Part shown: positions 1 to 10,321 of the stretch, piece after piece
How positions within the stretch are numbered: the first letter of the stretch is position 1
Layout of the letters: each line of letters opens with the position of its first letter
Assembly: GCA_902632555.1 (NCBI GenBank)
Contig: CACPCZ010000002.1
Span: 62,001 to 126,000, forward strand
DNA from: an uncultured SAR86 cluster bacterium
GTDB lineage: Bacteria > Pseudomonadota > Gammaproteobacteria > Magnimaribacterales > D2472
Reading direction: 5' to 3'
Length of the DNA stretch: 64,000 nucleotides
Position numbers and translations under genes: made by a program
Notes under the pieces: model-generated
Told to the model about the DNA's origin: nothing
The model's database searches: none
What the model saw: only the letters and a program-made list of their open reading frames with translations

Positions 1-17
1 CTCAATCTTTCATTCAT
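1..17 (-). CDS. Possible start of the next minus-strand gene (partial)
   Basis: An ATG at 17-15 overlaps the pcm stop codon in an ATGA arrangement and opens a frame (M-N-E-R-L) that runs off the window. ATGA overlaps are common among the co-directional genes here, so a translationally coupled downstream gene is plausible. Only five codons are visible, so the product cannot be identified. In many gammaproteobacteria nlpD follows pcm, but nothing in the sequence shows that here. Confidence 0.3.
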
Positions 18-691
18 AAATCAGTGCCATCATTTGAAATCCCTGCCAACATTGGAACAAAAGATACATCATCAAATATCTTTTCCTCTACATGTTTGTC
101 TTTTTTTGAAATAACTTTTAAAACTTGAGAGGTACCGCCAACTGGGATAACTAATTTTGCTTCGTTTTTTAAAATGTTTATAAGATCATCTGGATAAGAT
201 CTTGGTGCTGCGGCACATAAAATGCCATCGTATTGGATTTTATTACTCCAGTCTGTATATCCGTCACCATGTTTAAATTTCACATTATGAATCTTTAAGT
301 TTGATAGATTTTCACGAGATTTATAAACTAATGGTTTTATTCTTTCTATGGCATCAATTTCTTCACAAAAAAAAGAAAGTACTGCAGATTGATATCCACA
401 TCCGGAACCTATCTCCAAAACTTTCTCAAATACTTTTCCCCTGGTGTTTGTATGAGATATTAATAATTCTGTCATTCTTGCAACAATGTATGGTTGTGAA
501 ATTGTTTGTTGGTAGCCTATTGTGAGGGATCTATTTTCATATGCTCGAGATCTCAAGGCTTCGTCAACAAAGATATGTCTGGGTACCTGTGAAATTGCAT
601 CGAGTACTCTAAAATCTTTAATTCCAAGATCAAGCAACTTCTCTATCATTTCCTCTCTTACTCTTCTAAATGTAAAACCAGAATTACTCAT
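14..691 (-). CDS. pcm: Protein-L-isoaspartate O-methyltransferase
   Basis: A SAM-dependent enzyme that methylates L-isoaspartyl residues so that damaged proteins can be repaired. At 225 residues it is the normal family length. The PCMT signature is visible: a 'SQPYIVARMTELL' substrate and start-of-fold motif near residues 65-77, the SAM-binding 'VLEIGSGCGYQSAVL' near 90-104, and 'DGILCAAAP' near 155. It overlaps the end of surE by 8 bp, which is the classic gammaproteobacterial surE-pcm pair. It ends a long minus-strand transcription unit, although an ATGA overlap suggests one more gene beyond the window edge. Confidence 0.95.
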   Translation of the reverse strand: MSNSGFTFRRVREEMIEKLLDLGIKDFRVLDAISQVPRHIFVDEALRSRAYENRSLTIGYQQTISQPYIVARMTELLISHTNTRGKVFEKVLEIGSGCGYQSAVLSFFCEEIDAIERIKPLVYKSRENLSNLKIHNVKFKHGDGYTDWSNKIQYDGILCAAAPRSYPDDLINILKNEAKLVIPVGGTSQVLKVISKKDKHVEEKIFDDVSFVPMLAGISNDGTDL

Positions 692-1433
692 TTATTATTT
701 TTGATAAAGGATCGATGAAGGAATCAGAATTAAGGGAATAATCAAGGACTGATAGTGAGATAAATCCATTTTTTATTGACTCAGCATCAGTATCTAAATC
801 CTCTGAAATAGGTTCACCAGAATAATTATAACGATATCTTTTCTTATTTTTTTCATCAGAAGCTAAGCATATTGGTTTTGGTGGAACTCCTCTTTTTGAA
901 ACAACAGTGGCTTTAATTCCTTTGTACTCATTTTTAGAAATGTCTGGAAAATTAATATTTATAACCTTACCTTTAAATTCTTCAAAGTTATCAACAATCT
1001 TATGTATTATTTCAATAGACTTATTAGAAATAAATTCCAAATCTTTTGCTTCATAGGATGCTACTGATATAGCTATTGGTGGATATTTTAGATTTCTTCC
1101 TCCAACTGCTGCACCAACAGTTCCTGAATATAAAACATCGTTACCAATATTTGCTCCGTGATTAATGCCTGATATGACTATATCAAATTCAAAATCAACA
1201 ATACTTAATAAACCAAAGTATGTGCAATCTGCGGGCGTGCCATCAACCGCAAATACTTTATCTGATACTTGTTCAATCTCTATTTCTTTCAAGTAAGAAA
1301 TTGCTGCGCTCATCCCGCTGCAATTATTTTTTGGAGCAATTATCCATACATCATGATCTTTTGAGAGTTTTTCATAAAGATATTTAATATTCTTTGCATC
1401 AAAACCATCGTCATTCGTCAATAAAATTTTCAT
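684..1433 (-). CDS. surE: 5'/3'-nucleotidase SurE
   Basis: A metal-dependent nucleoside monophosphatase and exopolyphosphatase, thought to act in nucleotide salvage during stress. The N-terminus 'ILLTNDDGFDAKNI' carries the SurE DD metal motif. 'SGMSAAIS' and 'VISGINHGANIGNDVLYSGTV' (near residue 90) are the family's active-site segments. Its 249 residues match the family. It overlaps ispDF by 4 bp upstream and pcm by 8 bp downstream. TruD, which often lies between ispF and surE in Enterobacteria, is absent here. Confidence 0.96.
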   Translation of the reverse strand: MKILLTNDDGFDAKNIKYLYEKLSKDHDVWIIAPKNNCSGMSAAISYLKEIEIEQVSDKVFAVDGTPADCTYFGLLSIVDFEFDIVISGINHGANIGNDVLYSGTVGAAVGGRNLKYPPIAISVASYEAKDLEFISNKSIEIIHKIVDNFEEFKGKVININFPDISKNEYKGIKATVVSKRGVPPKPICLASDEKNKKRYRYNYSGEPISEDLDTDAESIKNGFISLSVLDYSLNSDSFIDPLSKIINE

Positions 1434-2578
1434 AATGAAGTCCTTAAGTTAACAGAACTCTGCACTGCTATTGCCTTGTTTCGACCTATAATTCCAATTT
1501 TCTCTGAAGTTGTAGCTTTTAAACCTATTTTTTCTTCTGGAATTTTTAAAATTTTCGATAAAGATTTTAAAACCTTATCTCTATGTGGATCTAGCTTGGG
1601 TTGTTCACATATTATGGTAGCGTCAACGTTATAGATCTCTAGATTTTTCTTTTTAATACTTTCTAAGCAAAAATTTATAATTTCTTTGCTATCAATATCT
1701 TTATTGAGTGGGTCTTTATCTGAAAAATATTTTCCTATATCACCAAGACCCGAAGCACCAAGAATTGAATCAGCTATTGAATGAAGTAAAACATCACCAT
1801 CAGAATGAGCTATGATCTTGAATTCACAATCAAGAAAATATCCACCTAGGATAATTCCTTTACCCTCCTCATATCTATGAAGATCAAATCCTGTTCCTGT
1901 TCTGGTATTAAATTTATTTAATAAATCTAAATCAGACTCTTCAGTAATTTTTATATTAGATCTTCTTCCTAAAATTTTAGACGAAGCCAAACCCGTATGT
2001 TCAAAAACAAAAGACTCATCGGGAATACTTATATTATTTTTTTCACATTCGATAATTCCGCTCTTGAGTTCTTTTAATTTGCAAATTTGAGGTGTTTGTA
2101 CCAATAAAAATTTATTTTTATCTTCAGTTTTATCAAGCTCAGTTGTATTTTTAATAGAGTCATATATTGGAATATAAAAATAGGAGCATAAAGATTTGCT
2201 AGAAATTATGTCTAAATAAAGATTTTCAATGTCTTCTTGGTGTATATTGGGCCTTGCAGCATCATGCGTTATTACATATTCATAATCTTCAACTGAAATA
2301 GATTTTATGCAATTTAAGATCGATCTTGATCTTGTATTTCCACCTATAACAAACTCTACTTTTTCATTATTGTAAAAACTTTGCTCTTTGATAAAAGAAT
2401 CATTCTCAGATGTAGCAATGATAATCTTTGAAACATATTGTGACAAAATAAAAGGTTCTGTTGCTCTTTCTATAACAGATTTTCCATCAAGTGACATATA
2501 TTGTTTTGGTATTTCTGAGCCAAACCTTTGACCTATTCCTGCAGCTGGAATAATTGCAAGTAGACTATTTTTTTTCAT
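1430..2578 (-). CDS. ispDF: Bifunctional IspD-IspF (MEP pathway cytidylyltransferase / cyclodiphosphate synthase)
   Basis: A single 382-residue ORF joins two steps of the methylerythritol phosphate isoprenoid pathway. Residues 1-225 are IspD, with the CTP-binding 'IIPAAGIGQRFGSEIPKQY' and 'THDAARPN'. Residues from about 228 are IspF, with 'TGFDLHRY' (metal ligands), 'IILGGY', 'AHSDGDVLLHSI' and 'GDIGKYFSD'. IspE, the step between them, is at 57226. Fusions are well known in Alpha- and Epsilonproteobacteria, whereas most Gammaproteobacteria have adjacent separate genes. The reading frame is intact across the junction ('ESDLDLLNKFNTRTGTGFD'). It overlaps ftsB by 14 bp. Confidence 0.95.
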   Translation of the reverse strand: MKKNSLLAIIPAAGIGQRFGSEIPKQYMSLDGKSVIERATEPFILSQYVSKIIIATSENDSFIKEQSFYNNEKVEFVIGGNTRSRSILNCIKSISVEDYEYVITHDAARPNIHQEDIENLYLDIISSKSLCSYFYIPIYDSIKNTTELDKTEDKNKFLLVQTPQICKLKELKSGIIECEKNNISIPDESFVFEHTGLASSKILGRRSNIKITEESDLDLLNKFNTRTGTGFDLHRYEEGKGIILGGYFLDCEFKIIAHSDGDVLLHSIADSILGASGLGDIGKYFSDKDPLNKDIDSKEIINFCLESIKKKNLEIYNVDATIICEQPKLDPHRDKVLKSLSKILKIPEEKIGLKATTSEKIGIIGRNKAIAVQSSVNLRTSL

Positions 2579-2873
2579 TTTCAGGCTCTTTAATCTCTTC
2601 GAAGATTATAAATTCCTCATTCGGATATGATAAATTTAAATTTTCACGTGCAAAATTTTCAATATGATCATCTGAATTTTTTGCATTATTAATTTCAAAT
2701 TCTAGAATTTCATTTTCTTTTTTTAGTTCTTCATTTTTCTCAAGCTGTATCTCATTTTCTATTTGAAGTTGATTTCTTACTTCGTAGCTTTTGTCTCCAA
2801 AAAAAATATTATTCAATAACATCACAGAGATGCTTGCTAATGCCAAAATTAAAAAAAAATAAGGCCTTTTCAT
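2565..2873 (-). CDS. ftsB: Cell division protein FtsB (septum formation initiator family)
   Basis: A small bitopic inner-membrane protein of the FtsQLB divisome complex. Residues 4-24 form the membrane segment ('YFFLILALASISVMLLN'). The periplasmic coiled coil follows (about 33-65, rich in E, K, N and L). A FtsB-like tail, 'IENFARENLNLSYPNEEF', resembles the conserved E-x-x-AR-x-x-LG/LN-hh-x-x-x-E motif. It lies between eno and ispDF exactly as in E. coli (eno-ftsB-ispD). Assignment rests on topology, tail motif and synteny. Confidence 0.9.
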   Translation of the reverse strand: MKRPYFFLILALASISVMLLNNIFFGDKSYEVRNQLQIENEIQLEKNEELKKENEILEFEINNAKNSDDHIENFARENLNLSYPNEEFIIFEEIKEPENEKK

Positions 2874-4144
2874 TTAAGAAGAATATGGCTATTTTCTTCC
2901 TCAATCCATAGCAATCTATTATATTTAGAAACTCTATCGGATCTGCATGGAGCACCTGTTTTAATTTGACCAACTCCAAGCCCTACTGCTAAGTCTGAGA
3001 TTGTTGTATCTTCTGTTTCACCAGATCTATGAGAGATAATTGAGTTGTAACCATTTTCATTAGCACATGCAATTGTTTGCATTGTTTCAGTAATTGTTCC
3101 TACTTGATTAAATTTAATTAAAATTGCATTTGCTACATTTTTTTCAATGCCCTCTAGAAGTATTTTCTTATTCGTTACAAACAAATCATCTCCAACGAGC
3201 TGACATTTTTTTCCAATCTTTTCAGTCAATAGTTCCCATCCATCAATATCATTTTCATCCATACCATCTTCAATTGAAATTATTGGATATTTATTTACAA
3301 GATCAGTTAAGTATTCGACTAATTGTTCAGACGAAAATATTTTATCCTCTCCTTTTAATATATATTTTTTTCCGTCGTAAAATTCACTTGCCGCACAATC
3401 AAGAGCAATGTTAATGTCTTTACCAGGTTCCAAGCCTGATTCAGTAATTGCACTTATGATTAATTTGAGAGCCTCTTCATTATTTTTTAGGTTTGGTGCA
3501 AACCCACCCTCGTCTCCTACAGCTGAAGAATGTCCAAATTTTTCAATAATTTTTTTCAAATTCATATAAACTTCAGTTGACCATTGCATTGCCTGACTAA
3601 AAGATGACGCACCACTAGGAATAATCATAAATTCTTGGATATCTATATTATTATTTGCATGCTCTCCGCCATTTAAAATGTTAAGCATTGGCATTGGTAT
3701 AGACTGATCAATGTCCTTGCCATGAAACTTACTATACAAATGAGCAAAGTGTTCGTGTAAATTTGATCCATTTGATACAGACGCTGAATGAGAAACAGCC
3801 AATGATATAGCTAAAATTGCATTAGCTCCATATTCGGATTTATCGTCAGTACCATCAGATTTTATTAAAATTTCGTCAATTAATTGCTGCTCGATAGGAT
3901 TTTTACCAATAATTGAAGGTCCTAAAACATTATTAATATTATCTACTGCTTTGAGAACTCCTTTGCCAAGATATTCTTTCTTGTTATCTCTCAACTCTAA
4001 TGCTTCTTTAGATCCGGTCGATGCACCACTTGGTACCATTGCAAGACCCTCAGTGCCATCATCTAAAATAATCTTACATGAAATTGTAGGGATGCCTCTG
4101 GAATCAAAAACCTGAATTGCTTTTGTTTCAATTATATTTGCCAT
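2870..4144 (-). CDS. eno: Enolase
   Basis: Converts 2-phosphoglycerate to phosphoenolpyruvate in glycolysis. At 424 residues it has the usual length. Visible motifs are 'VPSGASTGSKEALELRD' (mobile loop), 'GDEGGFAPNL', 'ISIEDGMDENDIDGW', 'LVGDDLFVTN', the catalytic-lysine segment 'ILIKFNQVGTITET' and 'ISHRSGETEDTTI'. The usually invariant N-terminal DSRGNPT reads DSRGIPT here, an Asn-to-Ile change at a position close to the active-site region. It overlaps ftsB by 4 bp and is 3 bp downstream of kdsA. Confidence 0.97.
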   Translation of the reverse strand: MANIIETKAIQVFDSRGIPTISCKIILDDGTEGLAMVPSGASTGSKEALELRDNKKEYLGKGVLKAVDNINNVLGPSIIGKNPIEQQLIDEILIKSDGTDDKSEYGANAILAISLAVSHSASVSNGSNLHEHFAHLYSKFHGKDIDQSIPMPMLNILNGGEHANNNIDIQEFMIIPSGASSFSQAMQWSTEVYMNLKKIIEKFGHSSAVGDEGGFAPNLKNNEEALKLIISAITESGLEPGKDINIALDCAASEFYDGKKYILKGEDKIFSSEQLVEYLTDLVNKYPIISIEDGMDENDIDGWELLTEKIGKKCQLVGDDLFVTNKKILLEGIEKNVANAILIKFNQVGTITETMQTIACANENGYNSIISHRSGETEDTTISDLAVGLGVGQIKTGAPCRSDRVSKYNRLLWIEEENSHILLK

Positions 4145-4147
4145 GAC

Positions 4148-4978
4148 TTATTTAATATTTAAATCTGTTTGGTTTTTTACAAATTCATCTAAATCTTTAA
4201 TTTGTCTCAAAAAGTCTCCAAGCATTGATAGTGGTAATGCGCATGGTCCATCACATTTTGCATTATCCGGATCAGGATGTGCCTCCAAGAAAAGACCAGC
4301 AATTGATTGAGATATTCCAGCTTTTGCAAGACTAAGAACATACTCCCTTCTTCCATCAGTTGCACTACCAAGGCCGCCTGGTAATTGTAGCGAATGAGTA
4401 ACATCAAAAATTACAGGTTTTGATAATTTTTTTAGGATTTGGAAATTTAAAGTATCAACAACTAAATTATTATATCCGTAAGAATTACCTCTCTCACATA
4501 ATGTTATATTCTCATTTCCAGCAGCAGAGCATTTCTCAACAATGTTTGCCATTTCAGGAGCAGACAGAAATTGTGGTTTCTTAAACTGTATTATTGAGTT
4601 AGTTTTTGCTGCTGCTTTAACCAGGTCAGTTTGTCTTGCTAAGAAAGCTGGTATTTGAATGACTTCACATACCTCACTTACAGGTTTTGCTTGATCGGGC
4701 TCATGTATATCAGTGATTACTGGAATATCGAACTCTTTTGAGATTTCTTCAAGTATTTTAAGACCCTCATCCATACCTGGTCCTCTAAATGAATTAATAG
4801 AGCTGCGATTAGCCTTATCAAAAGATGCCTTAAAAATATAATTAATATTTAGATCTCTTGATATTACTTTAAACTCTTCAGCGACCTTCATAGCTAAATC
4901 TTTTGATTCAAGAACATTAATTCCACCCATTAAGGTCATGTTTTCATTATTACCAATATTGAAGTTTCTTAATCTCAT
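4148..4978 (-). CDS. kdsA: 3-deoxy-8-phosphooctulonate (KDO8P) synthase
   Basis: Condenses PEP with arabinose-5-phosphate to form KDO-8-phosphate for LPS inner core. At 276 residues it has 'KASFDKANRSS' (PEP/A5P binding), 'FLARQTDLV', 'KKPQF', 'VIFDVTHSLQLPGG' and 'EAHPDPDNAKCDGP'. The residue preceding 'VLES' is Asn ('GGINVLES'), the position that distinguishes metal-independent from metal-dependent KDO8P synthases, so this should be the metal-independent class. It is located between pyrG and eno as in many Gammaproteobacteria. KdsD, which makes its A5P substrate, is at 36692. Confidence 0.97.
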   Translation of the reverse strand: MRLRNFNIGNNENMTLMGGINVLESKDLAMKVAEEFKVISRDLNINYIFKASFDKANRSSINSFRGPGMDEGLKILEEISKEFDIPVITDIHEPDQAKPVSEVCEVIQIPAFLARQTDLVKAAAKTNSIIQFKKPQFLSAPEMANIVEKCSAAGNENITLCERGNSYGYNNLVVDTLNFQILKKLSKPVIFDVTHSLQLPGGLGSATDGRREYVLSLAKAGISQSIAGLFLEAHPDPDNAKCDGPCALPLSMLGDFLRQIKDLDEFVKNQTDLNIK

Positions 4979-4985
4979 GTAATTT

Positions 4986-6626
<1,641 letters not shown>

Positions 6627-6652
6627 TCATGATGGGATAACAGAATAACAGA

Positions 6653-7714
6653 TTAATTAATATTTTTATATATCTTTTTTACGCGAGATTTAACACTTGT
6701 CATCAAAAAATACGAAATTAAATCATTAGATTTAGCAATATTTGAAATAGGCAGTTTAGATGAAAAAAAAGTACACCAGTCTCCAACCTTACAGTCTTTG
6801 TTGTCACTTATGTCAATTGTTGTTATGTCCATGCTAACTTTGCCAAATACACTTGCTTCAGTATCATTAATATGAACTTTAGTACCATCTTTAATGGTTA
6901 CAGGCAGGCCATCTGCGTAACCTAAATAGACCGATGCAATTTTCATATCTTTTTCTGCAACTGCTCTACCATCGTAACCAACAGACTCGCCTTTTAATAT
7001 TTTTCTTATGTTTATAATTGGAGATCGGAGAGTCATTGCCGTTTTAAGATTATTATCGTTAATGTATCCACCGTATATTCCAATACCACATCTAACCCAA
7101 TCATATGATTTTTCAGGATAATTCATAATACATCCAGTATTTGCAACACTAAGTGATATTTTTGAATGTAATTTTTCTTTAAGATCTTCAAATAATGAAA
7201 ATTGTTTATCATTTGAAATAGAATTTTTATCATTTGAAGATGCTAGATGGGTCATGAGAGTAAATTTAGTGTCTTGAAGATATCTTGAATAAATATCTAG
7301 AAATTCGTCTGTCTCAAAACCTAATCTGTTCATTCCAGTATTAACTTTGAACCACAAATTATTATAATCTGAAAATTTCTTTGCAATATTAAATTGTTCT
7401 ATGTTATGAACAACCATATCCAAGTTATTTTTTCTGGCTAATTTAAAATCACTCTCGTTGTAAATTCCTTGCATTAATAATATTTTTTTATCTGAGAGCT
7501 CTCTTATCTTTAATGCCTCATCAGTCCTAACTACCCCATAACCATCTGCAAGGTCATCAATATCCCTAACAATATTTTCAAGATGATGGCCATAGGCATC
7601 AGACTTTATGATAGCCATAAAATTTGAAGATTTATTTAATTTTTTTTTTATATAGGATATGTTTTGCCTAAAAATATTAGGATCTATTATTAGTTCAGAG
7701 TTTAATGTTGTCAT
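6653..7714 (-). CDS. alr: Alanine racemase
   Basis: A PLP enzyme that supplies D-alanine for peptidoglycan. The PLP lysine lies in 'MAIIKSDAYGH' (near residue 38). 'KVNTGMNRLGF', 'CGIGIYGGY' and 'LGYADGLP' (catalytic Tyr region) are all present over 353 residues. It overlaps dnaB by 4 bp, the common gammaproteobacterial dnaB-alr pair. Its product feeds Ddl (12135) and MurF (18702) in the same minus-strand run. Confidence 0.96.
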   Translation of the reverse strand: MTTLNSELIIDPNIFRQNISYIKKKLNKSSNFMAIIKSDAYGHHLENIVRDIDDLADGYGVVRTDEALKIRELSDKKILLMQGIYNESDFKLARKNNLDMVVHNIEQFNIAKKFSDYNNLWFKVNTGMNRLGFETDEFLDIYSRYLQDTKFTLMTHLASSNDKNSISNDKQFSLFEDLKEKLHSKISLSVANTGCIMNYPEKSYDWVRCGIGIYGGYINDNNLKTAMTLRSPIINIRKILKGESVGYDGRAVAEKDMKIASVYLGYADGLPVTIKDGTKVHINDTEASVFGKVSMDITTIDISDNKDCKVGDWCTFFSSKLPISNIAKSNDLISYFLMTSVKSRVKKIYKNIN

Positions 7715-9081
7715 TCAAAAGATTCATAGAAACTATCAGTAGAAAAATTTTCAAATCGAGTAAATTCTTTTAAGAATGTAAGATTAATAGTTCCTATAGG
7801 GCCATTTCTTTGTTTGCCAATTATTATTTCGGCTTTATTTCCTTGTTCAGAGTCTTCGTTATAGACTTCGTCTCTATAAATAAAGAGTATGACGTCTGCA
7901 TCCTGTTCAATCGCCCCTGAATCTCTCAGATCCGCCATAATTGGTCTCTTGTTTGGTCTTTGTTCTACTGCTCTATTCAATTGTGACAATGCGATTACAG
8001 GAACATTAAGTTCTTTTGCAAGAGATTTAAGCGATCTTGATATTTCTGATATTTGGTTAACTCTATTTTCTGTTGATAATGGTAATTGCATAAGCTGAAG
8101 ATAATCAACAACAATTAAAGATAAGCCATTTTCCTCAGTTCTGGCCAATCGTCTGGCTTTTGCTCTTAACTCCATAGGTGACAATATTGAACTATCGTCG
8201 ATCCAGAGCGGAAGATTTTTTAGCTTTTCACTTTGTTGAAGCAAAATTCTTAACTCTTCATCTTTGAGCATACCTGATCGAACGTTTTGTTGATCGAGCT
8301 TACACATCCCAGATAACATTCTTGTTGTTAAAGATTCTCCAGGCATCTCTAAACTAAAAATCAGCACGGCTCCGTTTGAATCATCATCAAGTAAAACATT
8401 TTCAGCAATATTCATTGCGAAAGAGGTTTTACCCATGCTGGGCCTTCCCGCAACAACAATAAGATCGCCCTTTTGAACTCCTTGAAGTTTATTATCCAAG
8501 TCTTTAAACCCAGTTGAAGATCCTATTAGTCCTCCAGATTTATTAGATAGCTCATGTAATCTGTCCATTGTTGAGGGAACTAACTCTTTCATTGACTGCA
8601 GACTTGAATCATTTTTATTTGTTTCATCATTTAGAGCAAAAATCATGCTTTCTGCTTTATCGAGAAGTGAAACACCATCCTGACCTTGAGGATTAGAAAT
8701 TAACTCAGAAATATCTGAATTTGCTTTCATCAACTTTCTTGTAATAGATCTTTGTCTAATTATTTCAGCATATGCTTCAAGATTAGCAGCAGATGGAGTG
8801 GATGTAGCTAATTCAATTAAATACTCTTTTCCACCTACTTTGTTGAGTGAGTTTTTATTGTCAAGTTTTTCTGAGACTGTAAGAGGATCAAGAGGCTTGT
8901 TTTCCTCAATAAGTTCTGACATGGACTGAAATATAATTTGATGATCCTTACCATCAAAATCATTCTCTTTTATGACTTGGATGACTGTATCAAATCTTTG
9001 TGTTTCAAGCATTAAACCGCCCAAGACAGCTCTTTCAGCCTCCCTAGCTTGCTCATTTTGATTAATATTAATATCAGACAT
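7711..9081 (-). CDS. dnaB: Replicative DNA helicase DnaB
   Basis: Hexameric 5'-3' helicase that unwinds the replication fork. The N-terminal domain (about 1-150) begins 'AREAERAVLGGLML'. The RecA-like C-terminal domain carries Walker A 'VAGRPSMGKTSFAMNIA', Walker B 'LIVVDYLQLM', and 'SQLNRAVEQRPNKRPIMADLRDSG'. At 456 residues it has the normal length and no intein. It is preceded by rplI and followed by alr in an r-protein operon. An 8-bp inverted repeat lies just upstream of its ATG. Confidence 0.98.
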   Translation of the reverse strand: MSDININQNEQAREAERAVLGGLMLETQRFDTVIQVIKENDFDGKDHQIIFQSMSELIEENKPLDPLTVSEKLDNKNSLNKVGGKEYLIELATSTPSAANLEAYAEIIRQRSITRKLMKANSDISELISNPQGQDGVSLLDKAESMIFALNDETNKNDSSLQSMKELVPSTMDRLHELSNKSGGLIGSSTGFKDLDNKLQGVQKGDLIVVAGRPSMGKTSFAMNIAENVLLDDDSNGAVLIFSLEMPGESLTTRMLSGMCKLDQQNVRSGMLKDEELRILLQQSEKLKNLPLWIDDSSILSPMELRAKARRLARTEENGLSLIVVDYLQLMQLPLSTENRVNQISEISRSLKSLAKELNVPVIALSQLNRAVEQRPNKRPIMADLRDSGAIEQDADVILFIYRDEVYNEDSEQGNKAEIIIGKQRNGPIGTINLTFLKEFTRFENFSTDSFYESFE

Positions 9082-9083
9082 GG

Positions 9084-9105
9084 AATATGATTTTTACATC
9101 ATATT
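9084..9105 (-). promoter_or_regulatory. Inverted repeat directly upstream of the dnaB start codon
   Basis: AATATGAT and ATCATATT form a perfect 8-bp inverted repeat with a 6-nt loop in the 37-bp rplI-dnaB gap, ending 3 nt before the dnaB ATG. No U-tract follows, so it does not look like a terminator. It would cover the ribosome-binding region. The stem is all A/T except for one G-C pair, so it may simply reflect base composition. Confidence 0.3.
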
Positions 9106-9118
9106 TCAAAATATACAA

Positions 9119-9565
9119 CTACTCTGGAGATACTTTTACTAATACTTCGACACTAACCTCAGGATGAACACTGATGACAATATTATGTTCACCGGTTTCT
9201 TTAATTGGACCATCCGGTAGCTGTACTTCACTTTTATCTATAGAAATATCCATGTTTGAAAATGCATCAGATATCTCACGTGTGCCAACAGAGCCATAAA
9301 GAGCACCTTCTTCTGTGACAGGAACTAGAATTTCGCATTCTGAACCTTCAATCATCTCACCCCTTACTTTAGCTTTAGTTAAGATATCTTCGGACATTGC
9401 TGCAAGCTCATCTTTTTTTGATTCAACTTCCGCAATATTTGATTCGCTTGCAAATGCTGCTTTTTTTTGAGGGATTAAAAAGTTTCTTGCATAGCCTGAA
9501 TTGACCTCAACTATGTCACCAATTTCACCAAGTCTTTGAATTTTGTCTAAGAGTATAATTTTCAT
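9119..9565 (-). CDS. rplI: 50S ribosomal protein bL9
   Basis: A 23S rRNA-binding protein of the large subunit. The N-terminal rRNA-binding domain '[30 protein letters not shown]' style motif (G-ARNFLIP) is clear over residues 1-45, followed by the long connecting helix and the C-terminal domain. Its 148 residues match E. coli L9. Its ATG overlaps the rpsR stop by one base (TAATG), showing translational coupling in the rpsF-rpsR-rplI operon. Confidence 0.97.
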   Translation of the reverse strand: MKIILLDKIQRLGEIGDIVEVNSGYARNFLIPQKKAAFASESNIAEVESKKDELAAMSEDILTKAKVRGEMIEGSECEILVPVTEEGALYGSVGTREISDAFSNMDISIDKSEVQLPDGPIKETGEHNIVISVHPEVSVEVLVKVSPE

Positions 9566-9759
9566 TATTTATGCATATCAGTATATGGTATTAAAGCTAA
9601 AAATCTTGCGATTTTAATATGTCTGGTAAGTTTTCTTTGATTAGATGCAGTAACACCAGTAACTCTTGCAGGAATTATTTTCCCTGTTTCTGTTATGAAT
9701 TGTTTTAATATATTTACATCTTTGTAATCGAAAGTTTTAGGAAGTTCATATTTACTCAT
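9565..9759 (-). CDS. rpsR: 30S ribosomal protein bS18
   Basis: A small-subunit platform protein that pairs with bS6. The core '[26 protein letters not shown]' and '[20 protein letters not shown]' are diagnostic. At 64 residues it is about ten shorter than E. coli S18. It lacks the basic/aromatic N-terminal extension and the zinc-type cysteines found in some bS18 proteins. It overlaps rpsF by 8 bp and rplI by 1 bp. Confidence 0.96.
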   Translation of the reverse strand: MSKYELPKTFDYKDVNILKQFITETGKIIPARVTGVTASNQRKLTRHIKIARFLALIPYTDMHK

Positions 9760-10240
9760 CTTTTACCTCCTCATCAGGAACAGATGCATCTTCTGCTTTA
9801 TTGGGTGCCTCATTACTGTCTGTGTCATCAACTTCTTTGATTTTTTTTGCATCATTATCTTTTTTTATTTCAATGTCTTCAACATGATTGTCGTCAGAAT
9901 CTGCTTCCTTTTTCTTTGTTTTTGATTCAACCAATAAATGAGAGTCTTCACCGTTATGTTCTTTAACCACTATAAAAAGATGTCTAATAATTGAATCGTT
10001 ATATTTAATTTTATTTTCAATATCGATTAGTTTTGACGGATCTCCCTCAAGATTAAATAAAAGATAATGACCTTTATTGTGATTATTTATTGAGTATGAA
10101 AGTTGACGTCTGCCAACATCTTCAGTCTTTATAATGTTAAAGGAGTTATCTGATAGTAATGAATCAAAATCTTTCATAAAGGATTCCAATTTATTGGAAA
10201 GATTAGGATTTAATATTATGACTGCTTCGTATTTGTTCAT
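9752..10240 (-). CDS. rpsF: 30S ribosomal protein bS6 with long acidic tail
   Basis: The first gene of the rpsF-rpsR-rplI operon. Residues 1-95 form the bS6 fold ('[12 protein letters not shown]', '[23 protein letters not shown]'). From about residue 108 there is a low-complexity Asp/Glu/Lys tail of roughly 50 residues. E. coli S6 also has a C-terminal acidic region extended by RimK-added glutamates, but the encoded tail is longer here (162 residues in total). priB, often between rpsF and rpsR, is absent. A sigma70-like promoter and a leader hairpin lie upstream. Confidence 0.95.
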   Translation of the reverse strand: MNKYEAVIILNPNLSNKLESFMKDFDSLLSDNSFNIIKTEDVGRRQLSYSINNHNKGHYLLFNLEGDPSKLIDIENKIKYNDSIIRHLFIVVKEHNGEDSHLLVESKTKKKEADSDDNHVEDIEIKKDNDAKKIKEVDDTDSNEAPNKAEDASVPDEEVKDE

Positions 10241-10260
10241 GTTTTCCTTATGGTTATAGA

Positions 10261-10279
10261 TTTTTACCTAATGTAAAAA
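10261..10279 (-). promoter_or_regulatory. Hairpin in the rpsF leader
   Basis: On the minus strand TTTTTAC-ATTAG-GTAAAAA forms a perfect 7-bp stem with a 5-nt loop about 20 nt upstream of the rpsF ATG. It lies inside the approximately 46-nt leader predicted from the promoter at 10293-10321. Ribosomal protein operons starting with rpsF often carry a leader RNA bound by the S6-S18 complex. I cannot show that this hairpin has the conserved features of that motif. Confidence 0.3.
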
Positions 10280-10292
10280 CCAAGGAAGACGC

Positions 10293-10321
10293 ATTCTAAT
10301 TGAATTAAAATCTAATTTCAA
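10293..10321 (-). promoter_or_regulatory. Sigma70-type promoter of the rpsF operon
   Basis: On the minus strand TTGAAA (10321-10316) and TAGAAT (10298-10293) are separated by exactly 17 bp, five of six matches to each consensus hexamer. The -35 box overlaps the ftsA stop codon. The predicted start near 10286 gives rpsF a leader of about 46 nt. This separates rpsF-rpsR-rplI-dnaB-alr from the division cluster upstream. Confidence 0.6.
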
